Shown: positions 15,547-24,204, counted from the first letter of the stretch. The stretch: DNA of 64,000 bases from CAMBDS01 sp964355675 (GCA_964355675.1 CAYHEC010000012.1:1-64000); one strand, 5' to 3'. The notes: generated by a model not told the origin, from the sequence alone. Made by a program: numbers and translations.

Positions 15547-17433
15547 ATGAGGTTAGTCGCTTTTCGCATCAGGGCTTTCAAATCCATTGTGGATACTGGA
15601 TGGTGCAAACTATCTGATAGCGACAATATTCTTGTGCTTGCAGGACAGAACGAGGCTGGCAAGAGTGCCATCATCGAAGCGCTCGCGCTTTTTGAGAATG
15701 GTATGCCTCCAAATTTCGACCGTATGTTTAGGCATTTAGATGATACACCCATCGTCGAATGCACATTTCGAATGGACGATAGAGACGTAAGCTCAATGGT
15801 ACAGGAGTCAGGGTTCAAGGAGTTAGGCTCATTTCTTCAGCACAACTGCGAATATACCGTTATCGCGAACGAGAATGTTGAGCAAAAGAAGATCGAGTGG
15901 TCATTGAACGACAGCTATGTCAATCAACTCAAGACTTGGCTTGAAAAGGAGAAGTCAAGTATAGAGATTTGGTTAGCAACCCAAGCGGGTCAAGACTTTG
16001 TCTATGGGACACCAGAGGAAGCGGAGAGTGTTGACGAGGAACCTACTAAGGCTGAAGCGAGTCCAGCCCACACAGAAGAAGCGATCCCTGATGGAATCGA
16101 CAATTCGGATGAGTCTTTACAGGTTAACTACTCAACGGCTGTGATTGAGGTTCAAGACGCAATCGAGGTACTGCTGACGAATTCCTATGGAGAGTTCATT
16201 GTATACAATTCTTTCAACGATCTCCTTCCCGGTGAAGTGAATGTCTCGGAAATTGGGGTGCATCCCGCAGTGAGGGATTTTGAGACGGTGTTTAATGTGA
16301 ATCTCGGAGGCTTATCTAAGCGCGATCCGCGAGCCAGAGAACGCGAACTACAGCGTATTGTGGAATCTTCAAGTGATGATCTCAATATGTATTGGACACA
16401 GAAACTGGATGAACACAGCCGTTATAATATTCGAGTTGACTTCAGTGAAATTGGCCCTTCAATAAGTGACCCCAAGGTCACTTTTATGATAGATCGCGGT
16501 GACAGAAATCCTCTCTTCATGGAACAAAAGAGTAAGGGCTTTAGGTGGTTTAGTGCGTTCAATTTGCGACTCCGAGCCCATCAAGTACGGAGAGAAGAGT
16601 TGAGCAGGCACATCATTGTGATTGATGAGCCAGGACAAGGTCTTCATGAGAAGGCTCAGGCAGATGTGAAGCACGTTCTCGAAGAACTTGCCAATCAAGG
16701 AGCGCAGATAATTTACTCGACTCATTGTCCTCAGTTGATCGATGTTTCGGGTACTGGATTATGTAAAATCCGTCTCGTGACAAATCGATTAGGCGAAGGA
16801 ACAAGAGTCTGGACTCTTGCGCAATTCACCTCAACTGAACAGGGAGCCGCACGCGAGACTCTCTCACCCATTGTCCATGCAATGGGACTTGTGGACATCT
16901 CAGCCCTCGTACCAGCTACCGACAGTTGGGTAGTAGTAGAGGGAATGAGCGACCATTTTTATTGGACAGCTTTCATGAAACTACTACGAAGAACAGACGG
17001 TATTTTCTTCGTGCCTGCACTGGGGAATGGTAATATCCCCGGTCTTGCCTCTATGTTGATCGGGTGGGGGAAGCAATTCAAAGTTCTTTTTGACGATGAT
17101 GGGGAATCAAGTTCACGCAAAATTCATAACGCGCTTAGGAAGAATCTCTTTATGGAAAATGTGGAAGAAGCTGACCGGTGTATAAAGAAACTGAAGGAAT
17201 GTCACGGTATTGAAGACATCTTTGAACGAGACGATTTTCTGAGATATGTTCTTCAGTCGCCTAATGTCGCCGAAGTTCCAAATGATCGTAATTCAGATCT
17301 CGCTGGCGAGCGAAAGGATATCTTGAGTCGTCAATTTCTCGCTTTGGTTGAAAGGGGAGAAATTGAGTTTTCCGCCTTCTCGACGATGACGCAAGAAAGA
17401 ATTACTAAGTGGTTTGACTGGATAATAGGATAA
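15547..17433 (+). CDS. OLD-family ATP-dependent endonuclease (AAA ATPase + TOPRIM)
   Basis: A 628-aa OLD-type protein. The N-terminal ABC-like ATPase has Walker A GQNEAGKS (33-40), Walker B IVIDEPGQGLHEKA (about 357-370) and IIYSTHCPQLIDV (about 390-402). The C-terminal TOPRIM nuclease has VVVEGMSDHFYW (about 460-471) and LFDDDGE (about 513-519), the acidic metal site. OLD proteins are nucleases used in phage defence (Gabija GajA, retron Eco8 and others). No GajB-like helicase follows. The next gene, 14 nt downstream, is a small HepT-like protein, so the two probably form a unit. Codon use is more AT-rich than in the flanking rpiB and glyA, consistent with acquisition. Confidence 0.85.
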   Translation: MRLVAFRIRAFKSIVDTGWCKLSDSDNILVLAGQNEAGKSAIIEALALFENGMPPNFDRMFRHLDDTPIVECTFRMDDRDVSSMVQESGFKELGSFLQHNCEYTVIANENVEQKKIEWSLNDSYVNQLKTWLEKEKSSIEIWLATQAGQDFVYGTPEEAESVDEEPTKAEASPAHTEEAIPDGIDNSDESLQVNYSTAVIEVQDAIEVLLTNSYGEFIVYNSFNDLLPGEVNVSEIGVHPAVRDFETVFNVNLGGLSKRDPRARERELQRIVESSSDDLNMYWTQKLDEHSRYNIRVDFSEIGPSISDPKVTFMIDRGDRNPLFMEQKSKGFRWFSAFNLRLRAHQVRREELSRHIIVIDEPGQGLHEKAQADVKHVLEELANQGAQIIYSTHCPQLIDVSGTGLCKIRLVTNRLGEGTRVWTLAQFTSTEQGAARETLSPIVHAMGLVDISALVPATDSWVVVEGMSDHFYWTAFMKLLRRTDGIFFVPALGNGNIPGLASMLIGWGKQFKVLFDDDGESSSRKIHNALRKNLFMENVEEADRCIKKLKECHGIEDIFERDDFLRYVLQSPNVAEVPNDRNSDLAGERKDILSRQFLALVERGEIEFSAFSTMTQERITKWFDWIIG

Positions 17434-17447
17434 GAATTGGATTAGAA

Positions 17448-17846
17448 ATGCCTTGGCCTACTGACCCCCTCAACTTCCTTGAACTCCGCCGTCGCATGCG
17501 CGAGAATGGCGATCTCGCTCATATTCAGCACATGCTTCATAGTGCCGAGCTAATCGGAACCGCTGTTGATGGCAAATCCAAGTCGGAGGTCATGACGGAG
17601 ATGCTGTTATACAATGGAGTCTTATTCAGCCTTCAATCGATGGGAACCGCCGCTGTCTATGTCAGTCGTTTTTCGCGTCAAAGATTTCCGGCAGTTCCTT
17701 GGAGGCGAATAATCAATATCCGCAATAAAATTGTTCGCAATTTACTTGAACCGGACTATGACGAAATATGGAAAATTATTCAATCTGAATTACCTCAATT
17801 TAAAGACAATCTCAAAGAAGTAATTACAACCTTAGAAGCTCAATAA
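17448..17846 (+). CDS. HepT-like (DUF86) protein lacking the catalytic motif
   Basis: A 132-aa helical protein. The region FPAVPWRRIINIRNKIVRNL...DYDEIWKIIQSELPQFK matches the HepT/DUF86 HEPN family, whose toxins carry RxxxxHxY. Here the motif reads RNKIVRNL: the His is Arg and the Tyr is Leu. Both the RNase residue and the AMP-acceptor tyrosine of the HepT/MntA system are thus missing. It follows the OLD gene by 14 nt and has no MntA partner beside it. It may be a partner or structural subunit of the OLD protein rather than a toxin; this is inference. Confidence 0.6.
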   Translation: MPWPTDPLNFLELRRRMRENGDLAHIQHMLHSAELIGTAVDGKSKSEVMTEMLLYNGVLFSLQSMGTAAVYVSRFSRQRFPAVPWRRIINIRNKIVRNLLEPDYDEIWKIIQSELPQFKDNLKEVITTLEAQ

Positions 17847-17861
17847 AATCTCATCCCCCTC

Positions 17862-19151
17862 ATGCACGACAATCTAAAATCGTTCGACCCTGAAATCTTC
17901 GCCGCGATCCGCGAAGAGACAGTCCGGCAATCTGCCACACTCGAAATGATCGCCTCTGAGAACTTCGTCTCGCCCGCCGTTATGGAAGCTCAAGGCTCGG
18001 TCATGACCAACAAGTACGCCGAAGGCTACCCGCACGCGCGCTACTACTCCGGCTGTCATAATGTCGATATCGCCGAAACCCTCGCCCGCGACAGAGTCAA
18101 GCAACTCTTTAACTGCCGCTTCGCTAACGTCCAGCCTCACTCCGGCAGTCAGGCAAACATGGCGGCTTATCTGACCCTCGCCAAGCCCGGCGATACTCTC
18201 ATGGGGCTAAGGCTCGATCATGGCGGACATCTGACTCACGGGTCGGGCGTCAACTTCTCCGGAAGGCTTTACAACATTGTCTCTTACGGTCTTAACCCCG
18301 ATACCGGTCGCATCGATTACGATCAGATGTCCCGGCTTGCCAAGGAATTTAAACCCAAGATTATCATCACCGGCGCGTCAGCTTATCCGCGCGTGATAGA
18401 TTTTCCCAGAGTGCGCGAGATTGCTGACTCAGTTGGAGCCTACCACGTATCTGACATAGCTCACATAGCCGGACTTGTTGCAACCGGAATTCATCCGTCG
18501 CCACTGCCTTACGCCGACATCGTCACCTCAACCACTCACAAGACATTACGGGGGCCTCGCGGGGGACTGATTTTGTCTGATGTCGAAGGCGGTGAGTTTC
18601 TCCTTGCCAACATGCCCAAACCGAAAACTCTTGCCGAAGCCATCGACGCCTGGGTTTTCCCCGGTGTTCAGGGCGGACCTCTGATGCATGTTATAGCGGC
18701 AAAGGCGGTTGCATTTAAGGAGGCACTCGATCCTCAATTCAAGGTCTATCAACGACAGATCGTCAAGAACGCCGCGACGCTGGCTGATGTGCTGATGTGC
18801 AATGGATTTAAGCTTGTGACTGACGGGACAGATAATCATCTGATGGTGGTGGACTTGAGTCCCAAGGGGTTGACTGGCAAGGCCGCCGCCAACGCGCTTG
18901 AACACGCCGGAATTACCGTCAGCAAGAGTACCGTTCCCAACGATCCGCAGAAGCCGTTCATCACTTCAGGTATTCGCATCGGTACGCCGGCATTGACGAC
19001 TCGCGGGATGAAAGAAGCGGAGATGAGGCTTATCGGCGGGTTTATTGCCGAAGTGCTTGGAGGGTTGGAGGAAGCGTCAGTTATTGTCAAAGTGCGGGAG
19101 AAGGTGGGTGAATTGGCGGTGCAGTTTCCACTTTATAAAATACCAGAATAA
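17862..19151 (+). CDS. glyA: Serine hydroxymethyltransferase
   Basis: A 429-aa PLP enzyme that converts serine and tetrahydrofolate to glycine and methylene-tetrahydrofolate, a main source of one-carbon units. The conserved ASENFVSPAVMEAQGS at about 29-44, GYPHARYYSGC, and the PLP lysine K227 in TTHKTLRGPRGG are all present. The length is normal. It follows the OLD/HepT-like pair by 15 nt but is unrelated in function. Confidence 0.97.
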   Translation: MHDNLKSFDPEIFAAIREETVRQSATLEMIASENFVSPAVMEAQGSVMTNKYAEGYPHARYYSGCHNVDIAETLARDRVKQLFNCRFANVQPHSGSQANMAAYLTLAKPGDTLMGLRLDHGGHLTHGSGVNFSGRLYNIVSYGLNPDTGRIDYDQMSRLAKEFKPKIIITGASAYPRVIDFPRVREIADSVGAYHVSDIAHIAGLVATGIHPSPLPYADIVTSTTHKTLRGPRGGLILSDVEGGEFLLANMPKPKTLAEAIDAWVFPGVQGGPLMHVIAAKAVAFKEALDPQFKVYQRQIVKNAATLADVLMCNGFKLVTDGTDNHLMVVDLSPKGLTGKAAANALEHAGITVSKSTVPNDPQKPFITSGIRIGTPALTTRGMKEAEMRLIGGFIAEVLGGLEEASVIVKVREKVGELAVQFPLYKIPE

Positions 19152-19210
19152 ATAGACTTCTTGCGAAGTAAATATCTTATTCTTCGCAAATATTTCCACA
19201 ATTCAGAGGA

Positions 19211-19849
19211 ATGACAATGAAGTTCAACAAATTACATTTCAGCTTAATCTCGATATTGCTTGTTGGGACGATCTATTTCTTCCCGACAATGAGCCGGGCT
19301 CACTGCGACACTATGGACGGCCCGGTCATCAAGGCGGCCAGGGAGGCTCTTGAGACCAACAATGTCAACCTGATTCTTATATGGGTTCAACAGGAAGACG
19401 AAGTTGCGATCAGAGAAGCATTCGCAAAAGTGTTGGCAGTTCGTAAACTGAATGCCGCCGCTAAAGATCTGGCTGACATGTACTTCTTCGAGACTCTGGT
19501 ACGCACTCATCGTGCAGGAGAAGGAGCGCCTTACACCGGCCTGAAACCTGCCGGGCAAGACTTTGGACCGGCCATCCCAGCCGCTGACAAGGCTATAGCA
19601 AACGGAACGCTCGAACCATTACACAAGCTCATCGTGGAAAAAGTCGAACATGGATTGCACGAACATTTCCAGCGAGCCCTTCACGCGAAAAACTACAAGT
19701 CCGACGATATCGGTGCTGGGCGCGAGTTCATCGAGGCTTATGTGCTTTACGTTCACTATGTTGAGCGACTTTACGAGGCGGCAACAACCCAAGTTGAGAG
19801 TCATTCGTCTGAAAAACGAGCTGGAAGTGAAAATCACGAAGGTCATTGA
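19211..19849 (+). CDS. DUF6448 family exported protein
   Basis: A 212-aa protein with a signal peptide (FSLISILLVGTIYFFPTMSRA) followed at once by HCDTMDGPVIKAAREALE, the start of the DUF6448 family. It is mostly helical, rich in conserved His (HRAGEGAPYTG, HKLIVEKVEHGLHEHF, YVHYVERLYE) and ends with a His/Glu-rich tail. The His pattern suggests metal binding, but no function is known. AGAGGA about 7 nt before the ATG at 19211 is the ribosome site; an in-frame ATG at 19217 is also possible. Confidence 0.8.
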   Translation: MTMKFNKLHFSLISILLVGTIYFFPTMSRAHCDTMDGPVIKAAREALETNNVNLILIWVQQEDEVAIREAFAKVLAVRKLNAAAKDLADMYFFETLVRTHRAGEGAPYTGLKPAGQDFGPAIPAADKAIANGTLEPLHKLIVEKVEHGLHEHFQRALHAKNYKSDDIGAGREFIEAYVLYVHYVERLYEAATTQVESHSSEKRAGSENHEGH

Positions 19850-19876
19850 CCATCGACCATCAACCATCGACCATCT
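19848..19876. repeat. GACCATC heptamer run before nrdR
   Basis: Four consecutive heptamers of the type GACCATC/AACCATC fill the gap between the DUF6448 gene and the nrdR start. It is one of several unrelated heptamer runs at gene boundaries in this window. Confidence 0.75.
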
Positions 19877-20320
19877 ATGAAATGCCCTTCCTGCAACCAT
19901 CCTGAAGACAAAGTGACCGACTCCCGTGAGATCAAAGAGGGAGCCGGAGTCCGGCGTCGGCGGGAATGTCTTGAGTGCGGATATCGCTTCACTACTTACG
20001 AGTACGTCGAAGCTGAGGCGCTCATGGTACTGAAAAAGGACGGCCGCCGCGAACCCTTCGATCGGGAGAAACTGCGGCGTGGCATTCGAATTGCCTGTGC
20101 CAAGCGCCCAATATCCGCAGAAACAATTGTTCAACTATCTATAGAAATTGAGGATAAGTGCCATGAATTAGGTGCGCGCGAAATCCCTGCGGATAAGATC
20201 GGGGAGATCGTTATGGCAAAACTCCGACCGATCGACGAAGTGGCTTATATAAGGTTCGCTTCAGTCTATCGCCGTTTTCAGGACGCGGGCGAGTTCCGTA
20301 AAGAATTGGAAAGCATGTAA
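19877..20320 (+). CDS. nrdR: Transcriptional repressor NrdR
   Basis: A 147-aa repressor of ribonucleotide reductase genes. The zinc ribbon has Cys3, Cys6, Cys31 and Cys34 (MKCPSC, ECLECGYRFTTYE), followed by an ATP-cone (VLKKDGRREPFDREKLRRGI, about 50-69) that senses ATP and dATP. The length and motifs are standard. No nrd gene or NrdR box lies in this window. It is followed after 1 nt by a membrane protein gene. Confidence 0.96.
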   Translation: MKCPSCNHPEDKVTDSREIKEGAGVRRRRECLECGYRFTTYEYVEAEALMVLKKDGRREPFDREKLRRGIRIACAKRPISAETIVQLSIEIEDKCHELGAREIPADKIGEIVMAKLRPIDEVAYIRFASVYRRFQDAGEFRKELESM

Positions 20321-20321
20321 T

Positions 20322-20927
20322 ATGTCCCATTCCGGTCAGCCTGAAGAGTATGATAAATTCGAGAAATTCGTCCAGAAAAAAGTTCCGCTCGAACAAACGG
20401 TTTCGACCAATAACGTCGAGCCGAGCAAGTTTGAACAAAATAAGACCGAGTTTGCCAAAACTCTAGAATACCTGAAGGATGTCGAAACCGGTGAGTACGC
20501 GTCTGACCCCGACTGGAAAAAGTTCAAGCAGTTTCTGCAACACGAAGCTGATGCCGAAAAAAGCCACAATGACTCTGGACAAGGGAAATTATCGCGCCTG
20601 CCTGCCGGGGTTGGCGGGCTGAACTGGGGAGCCTTCATCTTAAGTGTTATTTGGGGTGGAGTGATGAAGGTTCCAGGGATGACACTGCTCGGCTGGACTT
20701 TTTTGATGTTGCTACCAATCGTCGGTTTTATTTTCCCATTTTATCTTTTGTTCAAGGGCGACGAAATTGCCTGGCAGAGTCGTCGCTGGGCAACGGTAGA
20801 AGAATTTCGTACCGTCCAACGGAAATGGACGCTCATCGGATTTGCACTTGGTGGAGTTGTTATATTATTTGTCATATTGATTGCTCTTTGGATTTATCAC
20901 ATGATCGGATCGCTTTTAGGAGCATGA
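20322..20927 (+). CDS. Conserved membrane protein of unknown function
   Basis: A 201-aa protein. The first 95 residues are hydrophilic and charged. Then comes GVGGLNWGAFILSVIWGGVMK and three membrane segments (about 96-118, 124-148 and 170-197). The GLNWGAFIL...IWG pattern is found in small bacterial membrane proteins without known function. It starts 1 nt after the nrdR stop and is probably co-transcribed. Confidence 0.6.
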   Translation: MSHSGQPEEYDKFEKFVQKKVPLEQTVSTNNVEPSKFEQNKTEFAKTLEYLKDVETGEYASDPDWKKFKQFLQHEADAEKSHNDSGQGKLSRLPAGVGGLNWGAFILSVIWGGVMKVPGMTLLGWTFLMLLPIVGFIFPFYLLFKGDEIAWQSRRWATVEEFRTVQRKWTLIGFALGGVVILFVILIALWIYHMIGSLLGA

Positions 20928-21162
20928 ACAGCATTCTGTTATATTAACGAAGGCGTTTTGTAGTGTCCCAACATTCCTTGGAGGGCGGGTTTAAACCCGC
21001 CCTCCAAGAGAAGCTATAATGTGTACTCCCTAATACATGGAAAGCGGCTTTTCAAGCCGCTCAAGTAGATAAGTAATAAGAGAGGTTTGAAAAACCACTC
21101 TCCATAACTCTTTCTCATACAAAAAATATTTCACAAATACTTCTTATAAACTATCACATCCT
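20928..21162. other. Intergenic region with palindromes
   Basis: Contains the 32-bp GGAG palindrome (20977-21008), a GAAAGCGGCTT-TTC-AAGCCGCT hairpin (about 21038-21062) and a GAGAGGTTTGAAAAACCACTCTCC imperfect hairpin (about 21080-21105). The AT-rich stretch before nuoJ may hold its promoter, but none could be assigned with confidence. Confidence 0.6.
20977..21008. repeat. Perfect 32-bp GGAG palindrome
   Basis: Base-for-base identical to the element at 14488-14519: CTTGGAGGGCGGGTTT and its reverse complement. Confidence 0.95.
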
Positions 21163-21690
21163 ATGGAACTAATCCTCTTTATCTTCGTAGCGGTCGCGGC
21201 GATTGTATCTGCTTTGATGGTTGTCGCTGGCAAGAACCCGGTTTACTCGGTGCTCTTTCTGGTTTCGACCTTCTTCTGCCTTGCCATCCTCTATGTGATG
21301 CTTGGTGCGCCATTTGTCGCCGCTCTGCAGGTGATCGTCTATGCCGGGGCGATCATGGTGCTTTTCCTTTTCGTAGTGATGCTACTTAATCTGCGCGAGC
21401 CCCAAAGTTGGGACGTCACCGGGCAGATGCGCCGCTGGATCGGCTTCGGGATGGCGGCGGCAGTTTTGCTGGTGATGTTTGTTGCGGTTAAAGGAGTTTT
21501 CGATCCGAAGGCTTCTCTTCAAGTAGAAATGGGCAGTGCCGCGTCGATTGGCACGGCGCTGTTTACGAGGTTTTTGCTACCGTTTGAAATCGCCTCAGTT
21601 TTACTTCTGGCGGCAATTATTGGGGTGGTGACGCTACTGAAACGAGAGAATAACCCCAAGCCAGAAACGAAAGGAGGGGAGGCGAAATGA
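21163..21690 (+). CDS. nuoJ: NADH-quinone oxidoreductase subunit J
   Basis: A 175-aa integral membrane subunit of complex I. It has about five membrane segments and the conserved LGAPFVAALQVIVYAGAIMVLFLFVVMLL block (about 46-74). NuoJ is part of the proton-pumping membrane arm. The stop overlaps the nuoK ATG (ATGA). Upstream nuo genes are absent, and nuoLMN do not follow, so this is a detached JK pair. Confidence 0.93.
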   Translation: MELILFIFVAVAAIVSALMVVAGKNPVYSVLFLVSTFFCLAILYVMLGAPFVAALQVIVYAGAIMVLFLFVVMLLNLREPQSWDVTGQMRRWIGFGMAAAVLLVMFVAVKGVFDPKASLQVEMGSAASIGTALFTRFLLPFEIASVLLLAAIIGVVTLLKRENNPKPETKGGEAK

Positions 21691-21992
21691 AACCAACTCT
21701 TGAAATGTACCTGATCCTCTCGGCGGTGATCTTCGCCATAGGCGTTACGGGAGTCCTGACTCGCCGCAACGCGCTGATCATCTTCATGTCGGTTGAGCTG
21801 ATGCTGAACGCCGCCAACCTGACGTTGGTTGCTTACAGCCGCTTCCTGCCTGACGTTTCGGGGCAGATATTCGTCTTTTTCGTGATGGCAGTCGCCGCGG
21901 CGGAGGTTGCGGTCGGGCTGGCGATTATCGTGGCGATATTCCGGCAGAAGGAGTCTGTCGATATCGATAAGGTGAATTTGATGAAGTGGTGA
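21687..21992 (+). CDS. nuoK: NADH-quinone oxidoreductase subunit K
   Basis: A 101-aa subunit of complex I with three membrane helices. The conserved glutamates are in SVELMLNAANLTLVAY (Glu near 32) and AAAEVAVGLAI (Glu near 68), part of the proton channel. It ends VDIDKVNLMKW. The last codons, with the following start region, are duplicated at 22668-22726. Instead of nuoL, a DUF4160 gene starts 4 nt downstream. Confidence 0.94.
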   Translation: MKPTLEMYLILSAVIFAIGVTGVLTRRNALIIFMSVELMLNAANLTLVAYSRFLPDVSGQIFVFFVMAVAAAEVAVGLAIIVAIFRQKESVDIDKVNLMKW

Positions 21993-21995
21993 GCT

Positions 21996-22259
21996 ATGCC
22001 TGAACTGAGTCGATTCTTCGGGATCATTGTCTCAATAAATCCGTTGGATCATACACCTCCACATTTTCACGTTAGATATCAGGGATGGAAAGCGTCTATT
22101 CGAATCAACGATTTCGGGCTGGAGGATGGCGATCTTCCGCCAAAGCAGTTCGGCAGAGTTGTCGAGTGGGCTAAATTGCATCAGAAGGAGTTGGCGGAAG
22201 CTTGGCGATTGACCAGAAAAGGCCAACCTGTGGAGAAAATTGAACCATTGAGGAAGTAA
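21996..22259 (+). CDS. DUF4160 protein
   Basis: An 87-aa DUF4160 protein (MPELSRFFGIIVSINPLDH, then PPHFHVRYQGWKASIRI and EWAKLHQKELAEAWRL). The HFH pair is the family hallmark. DUF4160 and DUF2442 genes occur as adjacent pairs and are predicted toxin-antitoxin modules; experimental function is not established here. It starts 4 nt after nuoK and is followed 1 nt later by DUF2442. Confidence 0.85.
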   Translation: MPELSRFFGIIVSINPLDHTPPHFHVRYQGWKASIRINDFGLEDGDLPPKQFGRVVEWAKLHQKELAEAWRLTRKGQPVEKIEPLRK

Positions 22260-22260
22260 T

Positions 22261-22629
22261 TTGTTAATAGACGTCATCGCAGTCGAAGCACTGCCAAATT
22301 TTCAACTTCATATAACCTTTGAAAACGGGGTTGAAGGGATTGTCGAATTCAATAGATTAACCCGATTTACTGGGGTATTCTCGCCACTGAAAGATCCTGA
22401 GTACTTTGCACGCGTCTCTGTTCACCCGGAACTGGGAGTTATCTGTTGGCCGAACGAAGCAGATAGTGATTCGGAGGTCTTGTACTGGCATATCACCGGA
22501 GTGAAGAGTTGGGACTGGAAACCAGGTGAGGAGCCTGCGCGAGCTGGAAGGCTTATAAACGATCCCAACGGCGAGATCAGGAAATCTGCCAACATCAGCA
22601 GACGGACGCTTGAACTTGTCGAAGCCTGA
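22261..22629 (+). CDS. DUF2442 protein
   Basis: A 122-aa protein of the DUF2442 family, predicted to act with DUF4160. It shows IDVIAVEALPNFQLHITFENG, FSPLKDPEYFARVSVHPELG and ICWPNEADSDSEVLY. It starts with TTG at 22261 behind GAGGAAG (about 22249-22255). Compared with the paralogue at 22970 it has an extra C-terminal tail of about 35 residues. A segment after the stop (22629-22665) resembles the one after the second pair (23254-23300). Confidence 0.82.
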   Translation: MLIDVIAVEALPNFQLHITFENGVEGIVEFNRLTRFTGVFSPLKDPEYFARVSVHPELGVICWPNEADSDSEVLYWHITGVKSWDWKPGEEPARAGRLINDPNGEIRKSANISRRTLELVEA

Positions 22630-22667
22630 TCCCGACACCCGCACTCGCGCCGATCTTGAAAAAGAGC

Positions 22668-22726
22668 GTCGATATCGACAAGGTGAATTTGATGAGGTGG
22701 TGACCTATGCCTGAATTAAGTCGATT
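22668..22726. repeat. Duplicate of the nuoK 3' end and following start
   Basis: A 59-nt segment that matches 21957-22015 with five differences. It codes the last residues of NuoK (VDIDKVNLMRW-stop) and the first seven codons of a DUF4160 gene. No other part of nuoK is present. It marks the junction between two DUF4160/DUF2442 cassettes. Confidence 0.9.
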
Positions 22727-22966
22727 TTAGGCATAACAATTGCCATGTTCTACAATGACCGTCATCAACCGCACTTCCATGCAAAATACGGTAATTATGA
22801 TGCATCATTCGAGATCGAACCATTTCGACTGATGAGGGGGTACTTACCTCCCCGAGTGCATGGATTTGTCGTAGAATGGGCGATGGAACATCGTGAAGAA
22901 CTGCAAGAAGATTGGGAACGTTGCCGTCGGGGATTCCGCCCGAAGAAGATTAAACCTTTGGTATAA
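22707..22966 (+). pseudogene. Second DUF4160 gene, frameshifted near its start
   Basis: The ATG at 22707 gives MPELSRF and then a stop at 22728-22730. If one base is added in the T-run (22725-22728), the frame continues as LGITIAMFYNDRHQPHFHAK and on to the end at 22966, a perfect DUF4160 sequence. Either the gene is broken by a 1-bp deletion, the assembly lost a T, or translation begins at the internal ATG 22745 and makes a 73-aa form. It is followed 3 nt later by a DUF2442 gene. Confidence 0.75.
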
Positions 22967-22969
22967 AAG

Positions 22970-23254
22970 ATGATCAAGATAACAAGCGTCGAATACGATG
23001 GCGATTATCGCCTCAAGTTGCTGTTTGACGACGGCGTTGCCGGGGTGATTGACATTGCCGAACAAGTATCCTTCGAAGGAGTATTCAGACCTATGAAGAA
23101 TCTTGACTTCTTCAAGCGCGTTCGTATCAACCGGACTTGGGGAACAATCGAGTGGCCCGGGAAGATTGACTTTGATCCGGAAGTGCTCTACGAAGAGATT
23201 ACCGGAAAAGTACCGGTGAGTAGTCGTGAGGAAGCCAAGCTTGCCCACGCCTGA
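22970..23254 (+). CDS. DUF2442 protein
   Basis: A 94-aa DUF2442 protein (ITSVEYDGDYRLKLLFDDG, FRPMKNLDFFKRVRINRTWG, IEWPGKIDFDPEVLYEEITG). This is the normal family length. It is the partner of the broken DUF4160 gene just upstream and a diverged paralogue of the DUF2442 protein at 22261. Confidence 0.85.
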   Translation: MIKITSVEYDGDYRLKLLFDDGVAGVIDIAEQVSFEGVFRPMKNLDFFKRVRINRTWGTIEWPGKIDFDPEVLYEEITGKVPVSSREEAKLAHA

Positions 23255-23357
23255 TGACGCCCGCACCCGCGCCGACATCGAGCCGATCTTGAAAGAGATC
23301 GTCGAGGTGCTGGTGCGCGAATATAGGCTTGTGGCGAAGGAAACATGGATAGATTAG
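23255..23357 (+). pseudogene. Possible nucleotidyltransferase N-terminal remnant
   Basis: In frame +2 relative to the DUF2442 stop, the DNA reads DDARTRADIEPILKEIVEV and then LVREYRLVAKETWID-stop. The ILKEIVEVLVREY part resembles the first helix of MNT-type nucleotidyltransferases. There is no start codon. A shorter related piece (RTRADLEKE) follows the first DUF2442 gene at about 22640-22665. The assignment is tentative. Confidence 0.35.
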
Positions 23358-23367
23358 TGGAAAGAGT

Positions 23368-24204
23368 ATGAGGAAATCGGAAATCTTGACTATTGTTATT
23401 GCAATACTTGCGCTTCTCGTTGCCAGCGGTGGGCTATGGTGGACAATTCGAAGCGATAGACAAAAGAACAAAGTAAATCAGGGTCTTATGGCAATTGAGA
23501 AGAGACCTCAGATTAGAATTAATCTTGATTCGGATAGCACCTCGATAACTTTGAAATATGAAATGCTAGTTGTGAAGCCAGTCGATGAGCATGGCAAACC
23601 AAAGACAAACGATACAACAAACGTATTTGTATCTATCTCTGCTCATACAAGAGTCAAAGTACGTTGTGACAATCAGAATTCAACTTATACCGCGAATATT
23701 AAAAGAATCGTAGCATGTTTCAGCGCGAATCACGGGGAAATATTGAGAGATATCTTGTTGAATCGCTATAAGGATACTATTCAATTAGACGATAGAATAT
23801 GGTTTGAAAGCAAATCTGATTTCAATCCGACTCAGATACAGCCGAATTCGAGTCAAGAATTTACGTTCATCGTTAATGATGGCGGGTTCGATCCTAAAGG
23901 TAAATTTGTACTTCATGTAATGTTAGTCTATGAAAATGAATTTGGAGTTCTATACGACACCTATAAAAAGGTGGAAGTAGGACTTAAGTTTGAGAACATT
24001 CAATCTAATCTTCAGAAGCTCTATGAATTGTCCTCAATCACTAAGGGCAATACAATTCCAGTGAGCTTTGAGTCCCCGAATCCAGTAACTTTTGATCAAC
24101 CATCATACACGACCTATACTTATTCATCAGATGAACGCGAAATGGCTATTGCAACTTTGCGCCGATTATTCAGCAAAGAAACGAATCGGCATACAGGTCA
24201 CTGA
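23368..24204 (+). CDS. Hypothetical membrane-anchored protein
   Basis: A 278-aa protein not recognised. One N-terminal membrane helix (ILTIVIAILALLVASGGLWW, 6-25) is followed by a large, mostly beta-rich extracytoplasmic domain (about 45-230) and a Ser/Thr/Tyr-rich tail. The codon use is clearly AT-richer than in neighbours such as nuoJK, suggesting transfer with the surrounding cassettes. It may be cargo of the TA-rich region. Confidence 0.6.
   Translation: MRKSEILTIVIAILALLVASGGLWWTIRSDRQKNKVNQGLMAIEKRPQIRINLDSDSTSITLKYEMLVVKPVDEHGKPKTNDTTNVFVSISAHTRVKVRCDNQNSTYTANIKRIVACFSANHGEILRDILLNRYKDTIQLDDRIWFESKSDFNPTQIQPNSSQEFTFIVNDGGFDPKGKFVLHVMLVYENEFGVLYDTYKKVEVGLKFENIQSNLQKLYELSSITKGNTIPVSFESPNPVTFDQPSYTTYTYSSDEREMAIATLRRLFSKETNRHTGH

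Noticed and set aside
15547..17433. Gabija system
   Set aside because: The OLD protein could be GajA-like, but no UvrD-type GajB helicase follows.
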